Below are positions 46,956 to 55,856 of a stretch of DNA of 64,000 nt, piece after piece. The notes beneath the pieces were generated by a model. It worked only from the letters and a program-made list of their open reading frames with translations. It ran no database searches and was not told the DNA's origin. Location: contig NZ_JACHMU010000001.1 in NCBI RefSeq assembly GCF_014205075.1, forward strand, positions 1,426,001 to 1,490,000, read 5' to 3'. This stretch comes from Microbacterium ginsengiterrae (GTDB lineage: Bacteria > Actinomycetota > Actinomycetes > Actinomycetales > Microbacteriaceae). Numbering within the stretch: position 1 is the stretch's first letter; the number at the start of each line of letters is the position of its first letter. The position numbers and the translations under genes were made by a program.

Positions 46956-46980
46956 ATCCCGACGACGTCAAGGACTCCTC

Positions 46981-48021
46981 ATGACTCTCACCGCCCCACC
47001 GGAGCAGCGCACAGAGGGCACAGCCTCTGCGGCGACGCCCGCCGCGAAGCGCTCCCTGCGCCACCGCCTGTCGCGGTTCGACCAGAACGCCTCCCCGTAC
47101 TTCTACGTGTCGCCGTTCTTCCTGCTGTTCGGACTGGTCGGACTGTTCCCGCTGCTGTACACGATCTACGTCGCGGTGTTCGAGTGGGACCTCCTCAAGG
47201 GCCAGGGGGAGTTCGTCGGACTGGGCAACTTCGTCGAGATCCTCGGCGACGGGATGTTCTGGAACTCGATCTTCAACACGCTGAGCATCTTCCTGCTCTC
47301 GGCGATCCCGCAGCTGTCCGTCGCCCTCCTCATCGCCTATCTCCTCGACAGGGGCCTTCGCGCTCCGACGTTCTGGCGCATGAGCGTCCTCATCCCGTTC
47401 GTCGTCACGCCGGTCGCCGTCGCCATCATCTTCTCGAGCATCTTCAATGAGGCCGACGGCCTCGCCAACAACCTGCTCAACCTCATCGGCATCGTCGACC
47501 AGGAGTGGAAGCACAACACGTTCCTCTCCCACATCGCCATCGCGACGATGGTGAACTTCCGCTGGACGGGCTACAACGCCCTGATCCTGCTCGCCGCGAT
47601 GCAGGCCGTGCCGCGGGACCTGTACGAGTCCGCCGCGATCGACGGCGCCGGCCCCGCTCGCCGGTTCTTCTCGATCACGATCCCCACGATCCGGCCGACG
47701 CTCATCTTCGTCATCATCACCGCGACGATCGGCGGTCTGCAGATCTTCGCCGAGCCGCGACTGTTCGACGTCTCCACGGCCGGCGGCATCGGCGGCAGCG
47801 ACCGCCAGTTCCAGACGACCGTGCTGTTCCTGTGGGAGATGGCGTTCTTCCGGCGGAACCTCGGAGAGGCATCCGCCGTCGCGATCCTGCTGTTCCTGCT
47901 CATCGTGGCGATCGGCGTGATCAACTTCCTGCTCTCCCGGCGCATCGCCACGGGGGCGGGGCCGACGCCGAACCGCGCTGCACGCCGTCGCGCACGCAAG
48001 AATCAGGAGGTGGCGCGATGA
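46981..48021 (+). CDS. cebF: Cellobiose ABC transporter permease
   Basis: 346 residues. Six helices after a 35-residue cytoplasmic start; MalF-type family with the EAA loop LLAAMQAVPRDLYESAAIDGAGPARRFFSITIPTIRP. Its stop overlaps cebG. No ATPase gene is in the operon; like other CebEFG systems it likely uses the shared ATPase MsiK encoded elsewhere. Confidence 0.92.
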   Translation: MTLTAPPEQRTEGTASAATPAAKRSLRHRLSRFDQNASPYFYVSPFFLLFGLVGLFPLLYTIYVAVFEWDLLKGQGEFVGLGNFVEILGDGMFWNSIFNTLSIFLLSAIPQLSVALLIAYLLDRGLRAPTFWRMSVLIPFVVTPVAVAIIFSSIFNEADGLANNLLNLIGIVDQEWKHNTFLSHIAIATMVNFRWTGYNALILLAAMQAVPRDLYESAAIDGAGPARRFFSITIPTIRPTLIFVIITATIGGLQIFAEPRLFDVSTAGGIGGSDRQFQTTVLFLWEMAFFRRNLGEASAVAILLFLLIVAIGVINFLLSRRIATGAGPTPNRAARRRARKNQEVAR

Positions 48022-48908
48022 CCGCCACGCAGGCATTGAGTGTCCCGGAGCGCATCCGTCGCCGCCGCGGCGCATCGACGGGCACCGCGGGCATCGGCAG
48101 CCGCCCGGGCTTCCTCACCTACGGACTGCTGGCCGCGTTCATCATCGGCAGCGTGTACCCGCTGTGGTGGTCGGTCGTCGTCGCCAGCGGCACGAACGCC
48201 ACCCGCGGCGAGACCCTGCCGCTGATCCCCGGCGGCAACTTCTTCGCGAACGCCGCGAAGGTGTTCGATGCGATCCCGTTCTGGCTGGCCCTGGGCAACT
48301 CGCTGCTCGTGTCGTCGATCATCACGATCTCCGTCGTCAGCTTCTCCACCCTCGCCGGGTACGCCTTCGCGAAGCTGCGGTTCAAGGGCCGCGACGGGAT
48401 GATGATCTTCGTCATCGCGACCATGGCGATTCCCACGCAGCTGGGCATCATCCCGTTGTTCATGGTCATGCGCGAGCTCGGCTGGACGGGGTCGATCGGC
48501 GCGGTCATCGTCCCCACGCTCGTCACCGCGTTCGGGGTGTTCTTCATGCGCCAGTACCTCGTCGACGTCATCCCCGACGAGCTCATCGAGGCCGCGAGGA
48601 TGGACGGGGCGAACCAGTTCCGCACCTTCCTCACCGTCGGCGTCCCCGCCGCACGCCCGGCGATGGCCATCCTCGGTCTGTTCACGTTCATGACGGCGTG
48701 GACCGACTACCTGTGGCCCCTCATCGTTCTCTCCCCCCAGAACCCGACCCTGCAGACGGCGCTGAGCCAGCTGCAGTCCGGGTATTACATCGACTACTCG
48801 ATCGTGCTCACCGGTGCCGTGCTGGCGACCCTGCCCCTGCTCGTCCTGTTCGTGGTGGCGGGCAAGCAGCTGGTCAGTGGCATCATGGCGGGCGCGGTGA
48901 AAGGATGA
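48018..48908 (+). CDS. cebG: Cellobiose ABC transporter permease
   Basis: 296 residues, MalG-type. CAGGAGG precedes the ATG inside cebF. EAA loop: YLVDVIPDELIEAARMDGANQFRTFLTVGVPAARPAM. It pairs with CebF. The stop overlaps the possible first ATG of the glucosidase gene. Confidence 0.92.
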   Translation: MTATQALSVPERIRRRRGASTGTAGIGSRPGFLTYGLLAAFIIGSVYPLWWSVVVASGTNATRGETLPLIPGGNFFANAAKVFDAIPFWLALGNSLLVSSIITISVVSFSTLAGYAFAKLRFKGRDGMMIFVIATMAIPTQLGIIPLFMVMRELGWTGSIGAVIVPTLVTAFGVFFMRQYLVDVIPDELIEAARMDGANQFRTFLTVGVPAARPAMAILGLFTFMTAWTDYLWPLIVLSPQNPTLQTALSQLQSGYYIDYSIVLTGAVLATLPLLVLFVVAGKQLVSGIMAGAVKG

Positions 48909-48913
48909 CCCAT

Positions 48914-50338
48914 ATGACGACCAGGCGGTTCCCGGACCAGTTCCTCTTCGGTGCGGCGACCGCCGCGTACCAGATCGAGGGCGCGGCTCTCGAAGACGGG
49001 CGCACAGCCTCGATCTGGGATGCCTTCACCCGTGTCCCCGGCGCGGTCATCGAGGGCGACAACGGCGATGTGGCGTGTGATCACTACCACCGCTACCGCG
49101 ATGACGTCGCCATGATGCGCGATCTCGGGCTGCAGACCTATCGGTTCTCCACCTCCTGGTCGCGCGTGCGGCCGGACGGCGGTGCGGTGAACCCGAAGGG
49201 TGTCGACTTCTACAGCAGGCTCGTCGACGAACTGCTCGGCGCCGACATCCTGCCCTGGCTGACGCTGTACCACTGGGACATGCCGCAGGCGCTGCAGGAG
49301 AACGGCGGCTGGACGAACCGTGACGTCGTCGAGCGCTTCGTCGAGTACGCGGGCACGATGCACGACGCGCTGGGTGACCGCGTCAACGTGTGGACCACCC
49401 TGAACGAGCCGTGGTGCTCGTCGTTCCTGTCGTACACCGGTGGCGAGCACGCGCCCGGCCACACGAGCATCGCCGAGGGTCTTCTCGCGGCGCACCACCA
49501 GCTGCTCGCGCACGGTGAGGTCATCCGCGAGCTCCGAGGTCGCGACGCCGATCTGAACCTCGGGATCACACTGAACCACACGGTCGCGGATGCCGCGGAC
49601 CCGAGCAACCCCGCCGACGTCGATGCCGCGCGTCGCGTCGACGGGCAGTTCAACCGCTGGTTCCTCGACCCCATCTACCGCGGCCAGTACCCGGCGGACA
49701 TCGTCGAGGACTTCCGTGCGGTCGACGCGGAGGCCGTGGCCCGGTTCGAGGCCGCCGTCCGCGACGGCGACCTCGAGACGATCTCGCAGCCCATCGACAC
49801 GCAGGGCGTGAACTACTACCACGGCGACTTCCTCGCCGGCGAGGCGCCGGAGAACCCGCCGGTCTCCGGTGGTCCGAGGACCGAGCGCAAGGGACGCAGC
49901 CCGTATCCGTCGGATGCCGGCATCCACGCGGTCGAGCGCGGCCTCGAGCGCACGGCGCAGAACTGGGAGATCCAGCCGGAGGGCCTCACCCGACTGCTGC
50001 GCCGCCTGTCGGACGAGTACACCGCCGAGCGCGGTGTCACGCTCTACGTCACGGAGAACGGGGCGGCCTTCGATGACGTCGTCGACGCCGACGGCCAGGT
50101 GCACGACGCGGACCGCGTCGCGTACGTGCGCGCGCACCTCGGGGCGGTTCTGGATGCCGTGGATGCCGGTGTCGACGTGCGGGGCTTCTTCTACTGGTCG
50201 CTCATGGACAACTTCGAGTGGGCCTGGGGCTACGACAAGCGGTTCGGCATCGTGCGGGTGGACTACGACACCCAGAAGCGCACGGTGAAGGACAGTGGCC
50301 GCGAGTACGCTCGGATCATCGCCGCCCGCGCCCTCTGA
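48914..50338 (+). CDS. bglC: GH1 beta-glucosidase
   Basis: 474 residues (477 if ATG 48905 is used; I prefer 48914 because AAAGG at 48900-48904 is then 9 bases away). GH1 barrel: the N-terminal FLFGAATAAYQIEGA, acid/base Glu165 in TLNEPW and nucleophile Glu381 in VTENG are intact, and FYWSLMDNFEWAWGYDKRFG closes the fold. No signal peptide, so it hydrolyses imported cellobiose in the cytoplasm. Confidence 0.94.
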   Translation: MTTRRFPDQFLFGAATAAYQIEGAALEDGRTASIWDAFTRVPGAVIEGDNGDVACDHYHRYRDDVAMMRDLGLQTYRFSTSWSRVRPDGGAVNPKGVDFYSRLVDELLGADILPWLTLYHWDMPQALQENGGWTNRDVVERFVEYAGTMHDALGDRVNVWTTLNEPWCSSFLSYTGGEHAPGHTSIAEGLLAAHHQLLAHGEVIRELRGRDADLNLGITLNHTVADAADPSNPADVDAARRVDGQFNRWFLDPIYRGQYPADIVEDFRAVDAEAVARFEAAVRDGDLETISQPIDTQGVNYYHGDFLAGEAPENPPVSGGPRTERKGRSPYPSDAGIHAVERGLERTAQNWEIQPEGLTRLLRRLSDEYTAERGVTLYVTENGAAFDDVVDADGQVHDADRVAYVRAHLGAVLDAVDAGVDVRGFFYWSLMDNFEWAWGYDKRFGIVRVDYDTQKRTVKDSGREYARIIAARAL

Positions 50339-50369
50339 TCGCCTCGCCGGGTCGGCAGAAGGGAGCACC

Positions 50370-51365
50370 GTGTCGACGCGCGCGACCATTGAAGAGGTGG
50401 CAGCAGCCGCAGGCGTCTCCCGCTCGACGGTGTCCCGGGTGGTCAACGGTTCGACGGCGGTGAGCCCTGAGGCGCTCACCGCCGTCCAGTCCGCGATCGC
50501 ACAGCTGAACTACGTGCCCAACCGGGCTGCGCGTTCCCTGGCATCCCGGCAGACGAACGCGATCGCCCTCATCGTCCCCGAGGACACGACGCGGTTCTTC
50601 GGCGACCCGTTCTTCGCCTCCATCGTCGCGGGGATCACCGGCGCCCTCGGCGGGTCCGACTACCTCCTCAACCTGCTGATCGCCAGCGACGACCCCGGTG
50701 AGAAGATGACGAGCTTCGTGCGCAACGGCGGTGTCGACGGGGCACTGATCGTGTCGCATCACACCAGCGACGCGTTCGTCGAGCGCATCGCGGATGCCGT
50801 GCCCGTCGTCTGGGGTGGTCGTCCGCTGCATCAGCGCTCGAGCGAGTACGTCGTCGACGTCGACAACATCGCCGCCGCCCGCACGGCGGCACAGCATCTC
50901 GTCGATCTCGGTCGCCGCCGTATCGCGACGATCACCGGGCCGGTCACGATGCTCGCGTCTGTCGACCGGTTGCAGGGGTTCCGTGCCGCGTTGGCGGACG
51001 CAGGGCTCGCGCCCTTCGCCGAGCTCGAGGGCGACTACAGCGAGTCCAGCGGAGCGGAGGCCACGCGGTTGCTGCTCGCCGAGGGGCGGCCCGATGCGAT
51101 CTTCGTGGCGAGCGACCTCATGGCGCGCGGCGCCATCACCGCTCTGCGTTCAGCGGGCCTTCGTGTCCCGGAGGACGTCGCGGTCGTCGGCTTCGACGAT
51201 TCGCCGGTCGCCCTCACCGCGGACCCGCCGCTGACCACGGTGCGTCAGCCGATGTACGCCATGGGTGAGACGATGGCGGGCGTCCTGCTGTCGCGGCTCG
51301 CGGGGGAGGAGCCCCCGAAGGTGACGATGCTCCCGACCGAACTGGTCGTGCGCGCCTCGGCGTAG
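50370..51365 (+). CDS. cebR: LacI-family cellobiose repressor (CebR/CelR)
   Basis: 331 residues from GTG 50370 after AGAAGGGA. HTH: ATIEEVAAAAGVSRSTVSRVVNGSTAVSPEALTAV; hinge RAARSLASRQTNAIALIVPED; sensor domain with GDPFFASIVAGI and DSPVALTADPPLTTVRQP. Gene order and the exact CebR boxes upstream of cebE identify it as the cellobiose-responsive repressor of this operon. Confidence 0.93.
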   Translation: MSTRATIEEVAAAAGVSRSTVSRVVNGSTAVSPEALTAVQSAIAQLNYVPNRAARSLASRQTNAIALIVPEDTTRFFGDPFFASIVAGITGALGGSDYLLNLLIASDDPGEKMTSFVRNGGVDGALIVSHHTSDAFVERIADAVPVVWGGRPLHQRSSEYVVDVDNIAAARTAAQHLVDLGRRRIATITGPVTMLASVDRLQGFRAALADAGLAPFAELEGDYSESSGAEATRLLLAEGRPDAIFVASDLMARGAITALRSAGLRVPEDVAVVGFDDSPVALTADPPLTTVRQPMYAMGETMAGVLLSRLAGEEPPKVTMLPTELVVRASA

Positions 51366-51372
51366 ATCGGGA

Positions 51373-52224
51373 CTAGGCCGCGACCTGCGCCTTGAGGGTG
51401 TTGTTCCACGGGTCGGCGAACGTGATCGTCCGACCGTCGTCGGCGACCTGGGTGCCGAAGTGGGTGAGACGCTCGTTCAGCTCGCCGAGGGCGTCCGCGT
51501 CCGGTAGGGCGAGGTCGACCTGGCCGAGGCCGAGGGCGGGCATCCGCGGACCCGCGCCCCGCGAGTTCCACACGTTCATCGCCATGTGGTGGTGGTATCC
51601 GCCTGCGCTGACGAACAGTGCCTGATCCCCCATCGACAGCGTCGCGTCGAACCCGAGGCGGCGGACGTAGAAGTCCCGCGCGGTCTCGACGTCTCCGACG
51701 GAGAGGTGCACGTGCCCGACCTGCGCGAGCGCGGTGTCCGTCGGTTCCTCGACGAGGTGCTCTCGGAGGAAGAGGTTCGGGTCGAGGTAGAGCGTGGCCA
51801 TCTCGACCTGTCCGTGGGTCCACGACCACTCCGAGCGGTCGCGGTCCCAGTAGAGCTCGACGCCGTTGCCCTCCGGGTCCGTCAGATAGAACGCCTGACT
51901 GACGAGGTGGTCGGCGCTGCCGGTGAAGGTGTGCGGAGCGCGCTGCGCGACCGAGGCGAGGGCGGATGCCAGCGCCGCCTGCGACTCGAACAGGATCGCC
52001 GTGTGGAACAGACCGGCAGAGCCATGGGCGGCGTGCCGCAGCGACGGCGAGTGCTGCAGGATCACGATGGGCGTGGAGCCGCGACCGAGGACGACGGCAT
52101 CGCCCTCCGCACTGAGCACCCGGAGTGTGATGACGTCGCGGTAGAAGGCCGTCATGGCATCCCGGTCGGCGACGAACAGGGTGACGGCCCCCATTGTTGT
52201 TGCCGCGGCAAGTTTTTCGTTCAT
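51373..52224 (-). CDS. CatE-like VOC protein (catechol 2,3-dioxygenase fold, two modules)
   Basis: 283 residues with two VOC modules. The first ends DPEGNGVELYWDR. The second has VGHVHLSVGDVETARDFYVRRLGFDAT and GGYHHHMAMNVW (metal-ligand His region), and ends FADPWNN. This layout is that of Bacillus CatE. Extradiol dioxygenase activity is possible, but many such proteins lack it, and no aromatic pathway genes are nearby. ATG 52224 has a weak ribosome site. Convergent with cebR (7-base gap). Confidence 0.85.
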   Translation of the reverse strand: MNEKLAAATTMGAVTLFVADRDAMTAFYRDVITLRVLSAEGDAVVLGRGSTPIVILQHSPSLRHAAHGSAGLFHTAILFESQAALASALASVAQRAPHTFTGSADHLVSQAFYLTDPEGNGVELYWDRDRSEWSWTHGQVEMATLYLDPNLFLREHLVEEPTDTALAQVGHVHLSVGDVETARDFYVRRLGFDATLSMGDQALFVSAGGYHHHMAMNVWNSRGAGPRMPALGLGQVDLALPDADALGELNERLTHFGTQVADDGRTITFADPWNNTLKAQVAA

Positions 52225-52259
52225 GTCAGGTGACAACGCCTTCCGCTTCGATCTATTCC

Positions 52260-52898
52260 CTAGCTCCGGCCCATGCGTGCGAACGCGCCGAGGACGAGGC
52301 GTTCGGACTGCAGCAGGTAGGTCTCGAGCACCGTGGCGGCAGCGTCCGGACCGTCGTGGCGCAGCGCATCGAGCACCGCGCGGTTCTTGCGGACGAACGG
52401 CTCGTGCAGGGCGCGCGGATCGTCGATCTCGAGGAACACCAGTCGCAGCTCGGCGGCGAGGTTGCGATAGGTGCGGGCGAGGCGCGGGCTGTCCGCGAGA
52501 TCGATGATCGCCACGTGGAAGGCCATGTTCGCGCTGCCCACCTCGCGCCAGGCCTGCTGGGGGAGGAGCCGCTCGGCCTCCTCCAGTGCGTCCTCCATCC
52601 GGCGGACGGCAGGATGCTGCGGCTCGCACTCTCGGAGGATCGTGCATTCGATGGTGCGCCGAGCGCGGTAGATGTCGATCACGTCCGCGATGGCGGGTGC
52701 GGCCACGGAGACCCCGCGATGAGGGGTGTGCTCGACGAGCCCCTGCTCCGCGAGGACGCGGTAGGCCTCCCGGACGGTGTTGCGCGAGACGGCGAATCTC
52801 TCGGAGAGCATCGCCTCCGAGAGTTTCGAGCCCGGCGCGAACTCTCCGTCGATGATGCTCTGCCGCAATGCGTCTGCCAGTACACCCTGTTGGATCAC
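52260..52898 (-). CDS. GntR-family regulator, FCD type, of the 5-oxoprolinase operon
   Basis: 212 residues, GTG start (an in-frame stop TAA lies 9 bases upstream, so no longer form exists). Winged HTH: LRQSIIDGEFAPGSKLSEAMLSERFAVSRNTVREAYRVLAEQGLVEHTPHRGVSV. The C-terminal FCD helical domain has a likely metal-binding His set (FHVAIIDLA). Divergent from the NRAMP-pxp operon with inverted repeats between, it presumably senses an operon metabolite. In Bacillus the matching position is held by the IclR-type KipR. Confidence 0.9.
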   Translation of the reverse strand: MIQQGVLADALRQSIIDGEFAPGSKLSEAMLSERFAVSRNTVREAYRVLAEQGLVEHTPHRGVSVAAPAIADVIDIYRARRTIECTILRECEPQHPAVRRMEDALEEAERLLPQQAWREVGSANMAFHVAIIDLADSPRLARTYRNLAAELRLVFLEIDDPRALHEPFVRKNRAVLDALRHDGPDAAATVLETYLLQSERLVLGAFARMGRS

Positions 52899-52945
52899 GC
52901 CTTCATGTTAGGGGTGCATGTCGGCTTCGTAGCATCCTGGAAACA

Positions 52946-52982
52946 ATTGTGTAGAACAATCTGACCCGTAAGTGTTCTACAC
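52946..52982. promoter_or_regulatory. GntR operator region
   Basis: GTGTAGAACA (52949-52958) and TGTTCTACAC (52973-52982) are perfect 10-base inverted arms. The left arm is also part of ATTGT-N5-ACAAT (52946-52960). It sits between the divergent GntR and NRAMP-like genes, 45 bases before the latter's ATG. Confidence 0.75.
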
Positions 52983-53027
52983 TCGGTGTCACCCGACACC
53001 CAACAACGACGATGGGACCCTCCTCCA

Positions 53028-54287
53028 ATGTCAGAGCAGACTCAGACTGATGCGAAACTCGCGGCGGTGAAGAAGCGCGCCGGCCGCAGTGCCGTCATCG
53101 GCGCGATCTTCCTGATGGCCACCAGCGCCATCGGCCCCGGCTTCATCACGCAGACCGCGACGTTCACCGCACAGATGGGTGCGGCCTTCGCGTTCGCCAT
53201 CCTCGTCTCCGTGCTCATCGACATCGCCGTCCAATTGAACATCTGGCGCATGATCACCTCGTCCGGCAAGCGCGCCGGCGAGCTCGCCAACGCCGCCATT
53301 CCCTTCTCCGGCCACGTCATCGCGATCCTCGTCGTCATCGGCGGCCTCGCCTTCAACATCGGCAACATCGCCGGTGGCGGCCTCGGTCTGAACGCCCTGC
53401 TCGGCATCGACCCGAAGATCGGCGGGCTCCTCACCGCAGCGCTGGCGATCATCATCTTCCTCATCAAGAAGGCCGGGAAGGTGATGGACATCGTCCTCAT
53501 CGTCCTCGGCGTCGCGATGATCGTGATGACGGTCATCGTCGCGGTCGTGTCGCAGCCTCCCATCGGCGACGCCCTCCGCCAGACGTTCGTCCCGGACGAG
53601 CTGAACTTCGCCACGATCACGACGATCGTCGGCGGCACCGTCGGCGGGTACATCACCTACTCCGGCGCGCACCGCTACCTCGATTCCGGGCACGTCGGCC
53701 CGAAGCACGCGGGCCCGGTCATGCGCGCGGCGGCCAACGGCATCGTCATCACCGGCATCATGCGCTACGTGCTGTTCCTCGCCATCCTCGGCGTCGTCGC
53801 ATCCGGTGTGGCCCTCGACCTCTCGAGCCAGGCGGCGAACCCCGCCGGCCAGGCGTTCGGAGTCATCCTCGGTGACGCCGGTCTTCGCATCTTCGGTGCG
53901 ATCTTCTGGGCGGCCGCTCTCAGCTCCGTGATCGGCGCCGCGTACACGTCGGCGACGTTCCTCTCCACGTTCAGCAAGAAGATGCGCGGCGGTTGGCCGC
54001 TGCAGCTGGGCACCGTGGCGTTCATCGTCGTCTCGCTGCTCGTGTACCTGTCCATCGGCACGGCCCCCGCGGCGATCCTCGTCTTCGTCGGCGGATTCAA
54101 CGGCCTGATCCTCCCGATCGGACTGACCGTCTTCATGTACATCGGTTGGTTCCGCCGCGACCTGCTCGGCACGCGCAAGTACCCGATGTGGCTGCTCATC
54201 GCCGGGACGCTCGTCACGCTGCTGACCTGGTACATGGGTATCGTCTCGGTCGGACCCATCTTCGCCTTCCTCGGAATCGGAGCCTGA
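53028..54287 (+). CDS. NRAMP-family membrane protein (YcsG-like)
   Basis: 419 residues, 11 helices. The first reads [31 protein letters not shown], corresponding to the NRAMP TM1 region where metal transporters have DPGN; here the sequence is GPGF, without the metal-binding Asp. That matches YcsG-like members, which are probably not metal carriers. Association with PxpA and YcsI in many bacteria suggests uptake of 5-oxoproline or a related lactam (inference). ATG 53028 chosen. Confidence 0.83.
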   Translation: MSEQTQTDAKLAAVKKRAGRSAVIGAIFLMATSAIGPGFITQTATFTAQMGAAFAFAILVSVLIDIAVQLNIWRMITSSGKRAGELANAAIPFSGHVIAILVVIGGLAFNIGNIAGGGLGLNALLGIDPKIGGLLTAALAIIIFLIKKAGKVMDIVLIVLGVAMIVMTVIVAVVSQPPIGDALRQTFVPDELNFATITTIVGGTVGGYITYSGAHRYLDSGHVGPKHAGPVMRAAANGIVITGIMRYVLFLAILGVVASGVALDLSSQAANPAGQAFGVILGDAGLRIFGAIFWAAALSSVIGAAYTSATFLSTFSKKMRGGWPLQLGTVAFIVVSLLVYLSIGTAPAAILVFVGGFNGLILPIGLTVFMYIGWFRRDLLGTRKYPMWLLIAGTLVTLLTWYMGIVSVGPIFAFLGIGA

Positions 54288-54289
54288 CA

Positions 54290-55054
54290 ATGCCGACGAT
54301 CGACCTGAACTCCGACCTCGGTGAGAACGTCGCCGACCGGGTGGTGAGCGACGACGCAGCGATGCTCGAGATCGTCTCCAGCGCGAACGTGTCGAGCGGC
54401 TTCCACGCCGGCAGCCCCGAGGGCATCCGGCAGACGCTGGCGGATGCCGTCCGCGGCGGTGTCGTCATCGGCGCCCACCCCGGCTACCGCGACTACGAGA
54501 ACTTCGGTCGCACCAAGGTGGACATCGATTCGGCCACGTTGCAGGCGCATGTCGAGTACCAGCTCGGCGCGCTCATGGGGCTGGCCTCGGCCGTCGGAGG
54601 GAAGGTCGCCTACGTCAAGCCGCACGGCGCGCTGTACAACACGATCGCCAGGGACGAGCGGCAGTCGAAGGCCGTCGTCGCGGCCATCAAGGCGATCGAC
54701 CCGAACCTCGTGCTCCTCGGCCTCGCCGGCGGCACCGTCCTGGAGATCGCGAAGGACGCCGGTCTCACCGTGGCAGCCGAGGCGTTCGCGGACCGCGCGT
54801 ACCAGCCGGACGGACAGCTCGTCTCTCGTGCCGAGGAGGGCGCCGTGCTGCACGACCCCGCAGCGGTCGCTGAACGAATGGTGCGGCTCGCGGGTGAGGG
54901 GGTCATCCGTGCGATCGACGGCACTGATGTGCGCGTCGAGGCACAGTCGATCTGCGTGCACGGCGACAGCCCCGGCTCCGTGGCGATGGCCGCGGAGACC
55001 AAGCGGATGCTGCAGGACGCCGGCATCACCATCGCCCCGTTCGCGGCGGCCTGA
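54290..55054 (+). CDS. pxpA: 5-oxoprolinase subunit A (LamB/YcsF family)
   Basis: 254 residues. [17 protein letters not shown] and [37 protein letters not shown] are the YcsF signatures, with conserved His and Asp/Glu. Together with PxpB and PxpC it forms the prokaryotic ATP-dependent 5-oxoprolinase (known in Bacillus and E. coli), turning pyroglutamate into glutamate. Two bases separate it from the transporter gene. Confidence 0.93.
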   Translation: MPTIDLNSDLGENVADRVVSDDAAMLEIVSSANVSSGFHAGSPEGIRQTLADAVRGGVVIGAHPGYRDYENFGRTKVDIDSATLQAHVEYQLGALMGLASAVGGKVAYVKPHGALYNTIARDERQSKAVVAAIKAIDPNLVLLGLAGGTVLEIAKDAGLTVAAEAFADRAYQPDGQLVSRAEEGAVLHDPAAVAERMVRLAGEGVIRAIDGTDVRVEAQSICVHGDSPGSVAMAAETKRMLQDAGITIAPFAAA

Positions 55055-55055
55055 G

Positions 55056-55856
55056 ATGACCGTCCTCGCCAGTGCCGACCAGCTCGTCGCCGCCCGCACG
55101 GCGCGATCGCGCTACCGCAGCGGATCCGCCGAGCCCACCAGTGGCGTGGCGGCGGGACTCACGCAGGCGAACCTCATCGCCGTACCGGCGGACTGGGCCT
55201 TCGAGACCCTGCTGTACACGCAGCGCAACCCGAAGCCCTGCCCGGTGCTCGAGGTCATCGAGGCGGGGGCGGTCGAGTCCGCCCTCGCCCCCGGCAGCGA
55301 CATCCGCACCGACATCGGCCGGTATCGGATCTGGCGCGACGGCGAGCTGACCGAGGAGGTCCCCGACGCGACGGCGGCGTGGGACGAGCACCCTGATCTG
55401 GTGGCGTTCCTCATCGGCTGCAGCTTCACATTCGAGACGGGACTGGCCCAGGCCGGCATCCCGATCCGACACCAGGAGATCGGTCGCAACGTGCCGATGT
55501 ACCGGACGAACATCGACTGCACTCCGGCGGGACGCCTGCGCGGCGAGATGGTCGTGTCGATGCGCCCGATCCCCGCGGGGCGCGTGGCGGATGCCGTGCA
55601 GATCTCCGGCCGTACGCCCGCCGTCCACGGCGCACCCGTGCACATCGGCGACCCCGCATCGCTCGGCATCGCGGACCTCGGGCGCCCGGACTTCGGCGAT
55701 GCCCCCGACGTCCGCGACGGCGAGATCCCGGTGTTCTGGGCCTGCGGTGTCACGCCGCAGGCGGCCATCATGGCGTCGAGGCCGCCGTTCGCGGTGACGC
55801 ACGCCCCCGGCTACATGTTCATCACCGACGTTCCGGATGCGGAGTACATCGTCTGA
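55056..55856 (+). CDS. YcsI/DUF1445 family protein (D-glutamate cyclase-like)
   Basis: 266 residues. [40 protein letters not shown] is the family N-terminus. [19 protein letters not shown], then [11 protein letters not shown] and [12 protein letters not shown] with [11 protein letters not shown], complete it. Mammalian relatives are D-glutamate cyclases making 5-oxo-D-proline; a related interconversion of D-glutamate and 5-oxoproline is a sensible inference next to PxpA. The stop shares one base with the next ATG. Confidence 0.88.
   Translation: MTVLASADQLVAARTARSRYRSGSAEPTSGVAAGLTQANLIAVPADWAFETLLYTQRNPKPCPVLEVIEAGAVESALAPGSDIRTDIGRYRIWRDGELTEEVPDATAAWDEHPDLVAFLIGCSFTFETGLAQAGIPIRHQEIGRNVPMYRTNIDCTPAGRLRGEMVVSMRPIPAGRVADAVQISGRTPAVHGAPVHIGDPASLGIADLGRPDFGDAPDVRDGEIPVFWACGVTPQAAIMASRPPFAVTHAPGYMFITDVPDAEYIV

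Noticed and set aside
52986..53027. An upstream start adding 14 residues to the NRAMP-like protein
   Set aside because: It would begin 4 bases after the GntR operator arm where the transcript probably starts, and the added residues are not family-like.
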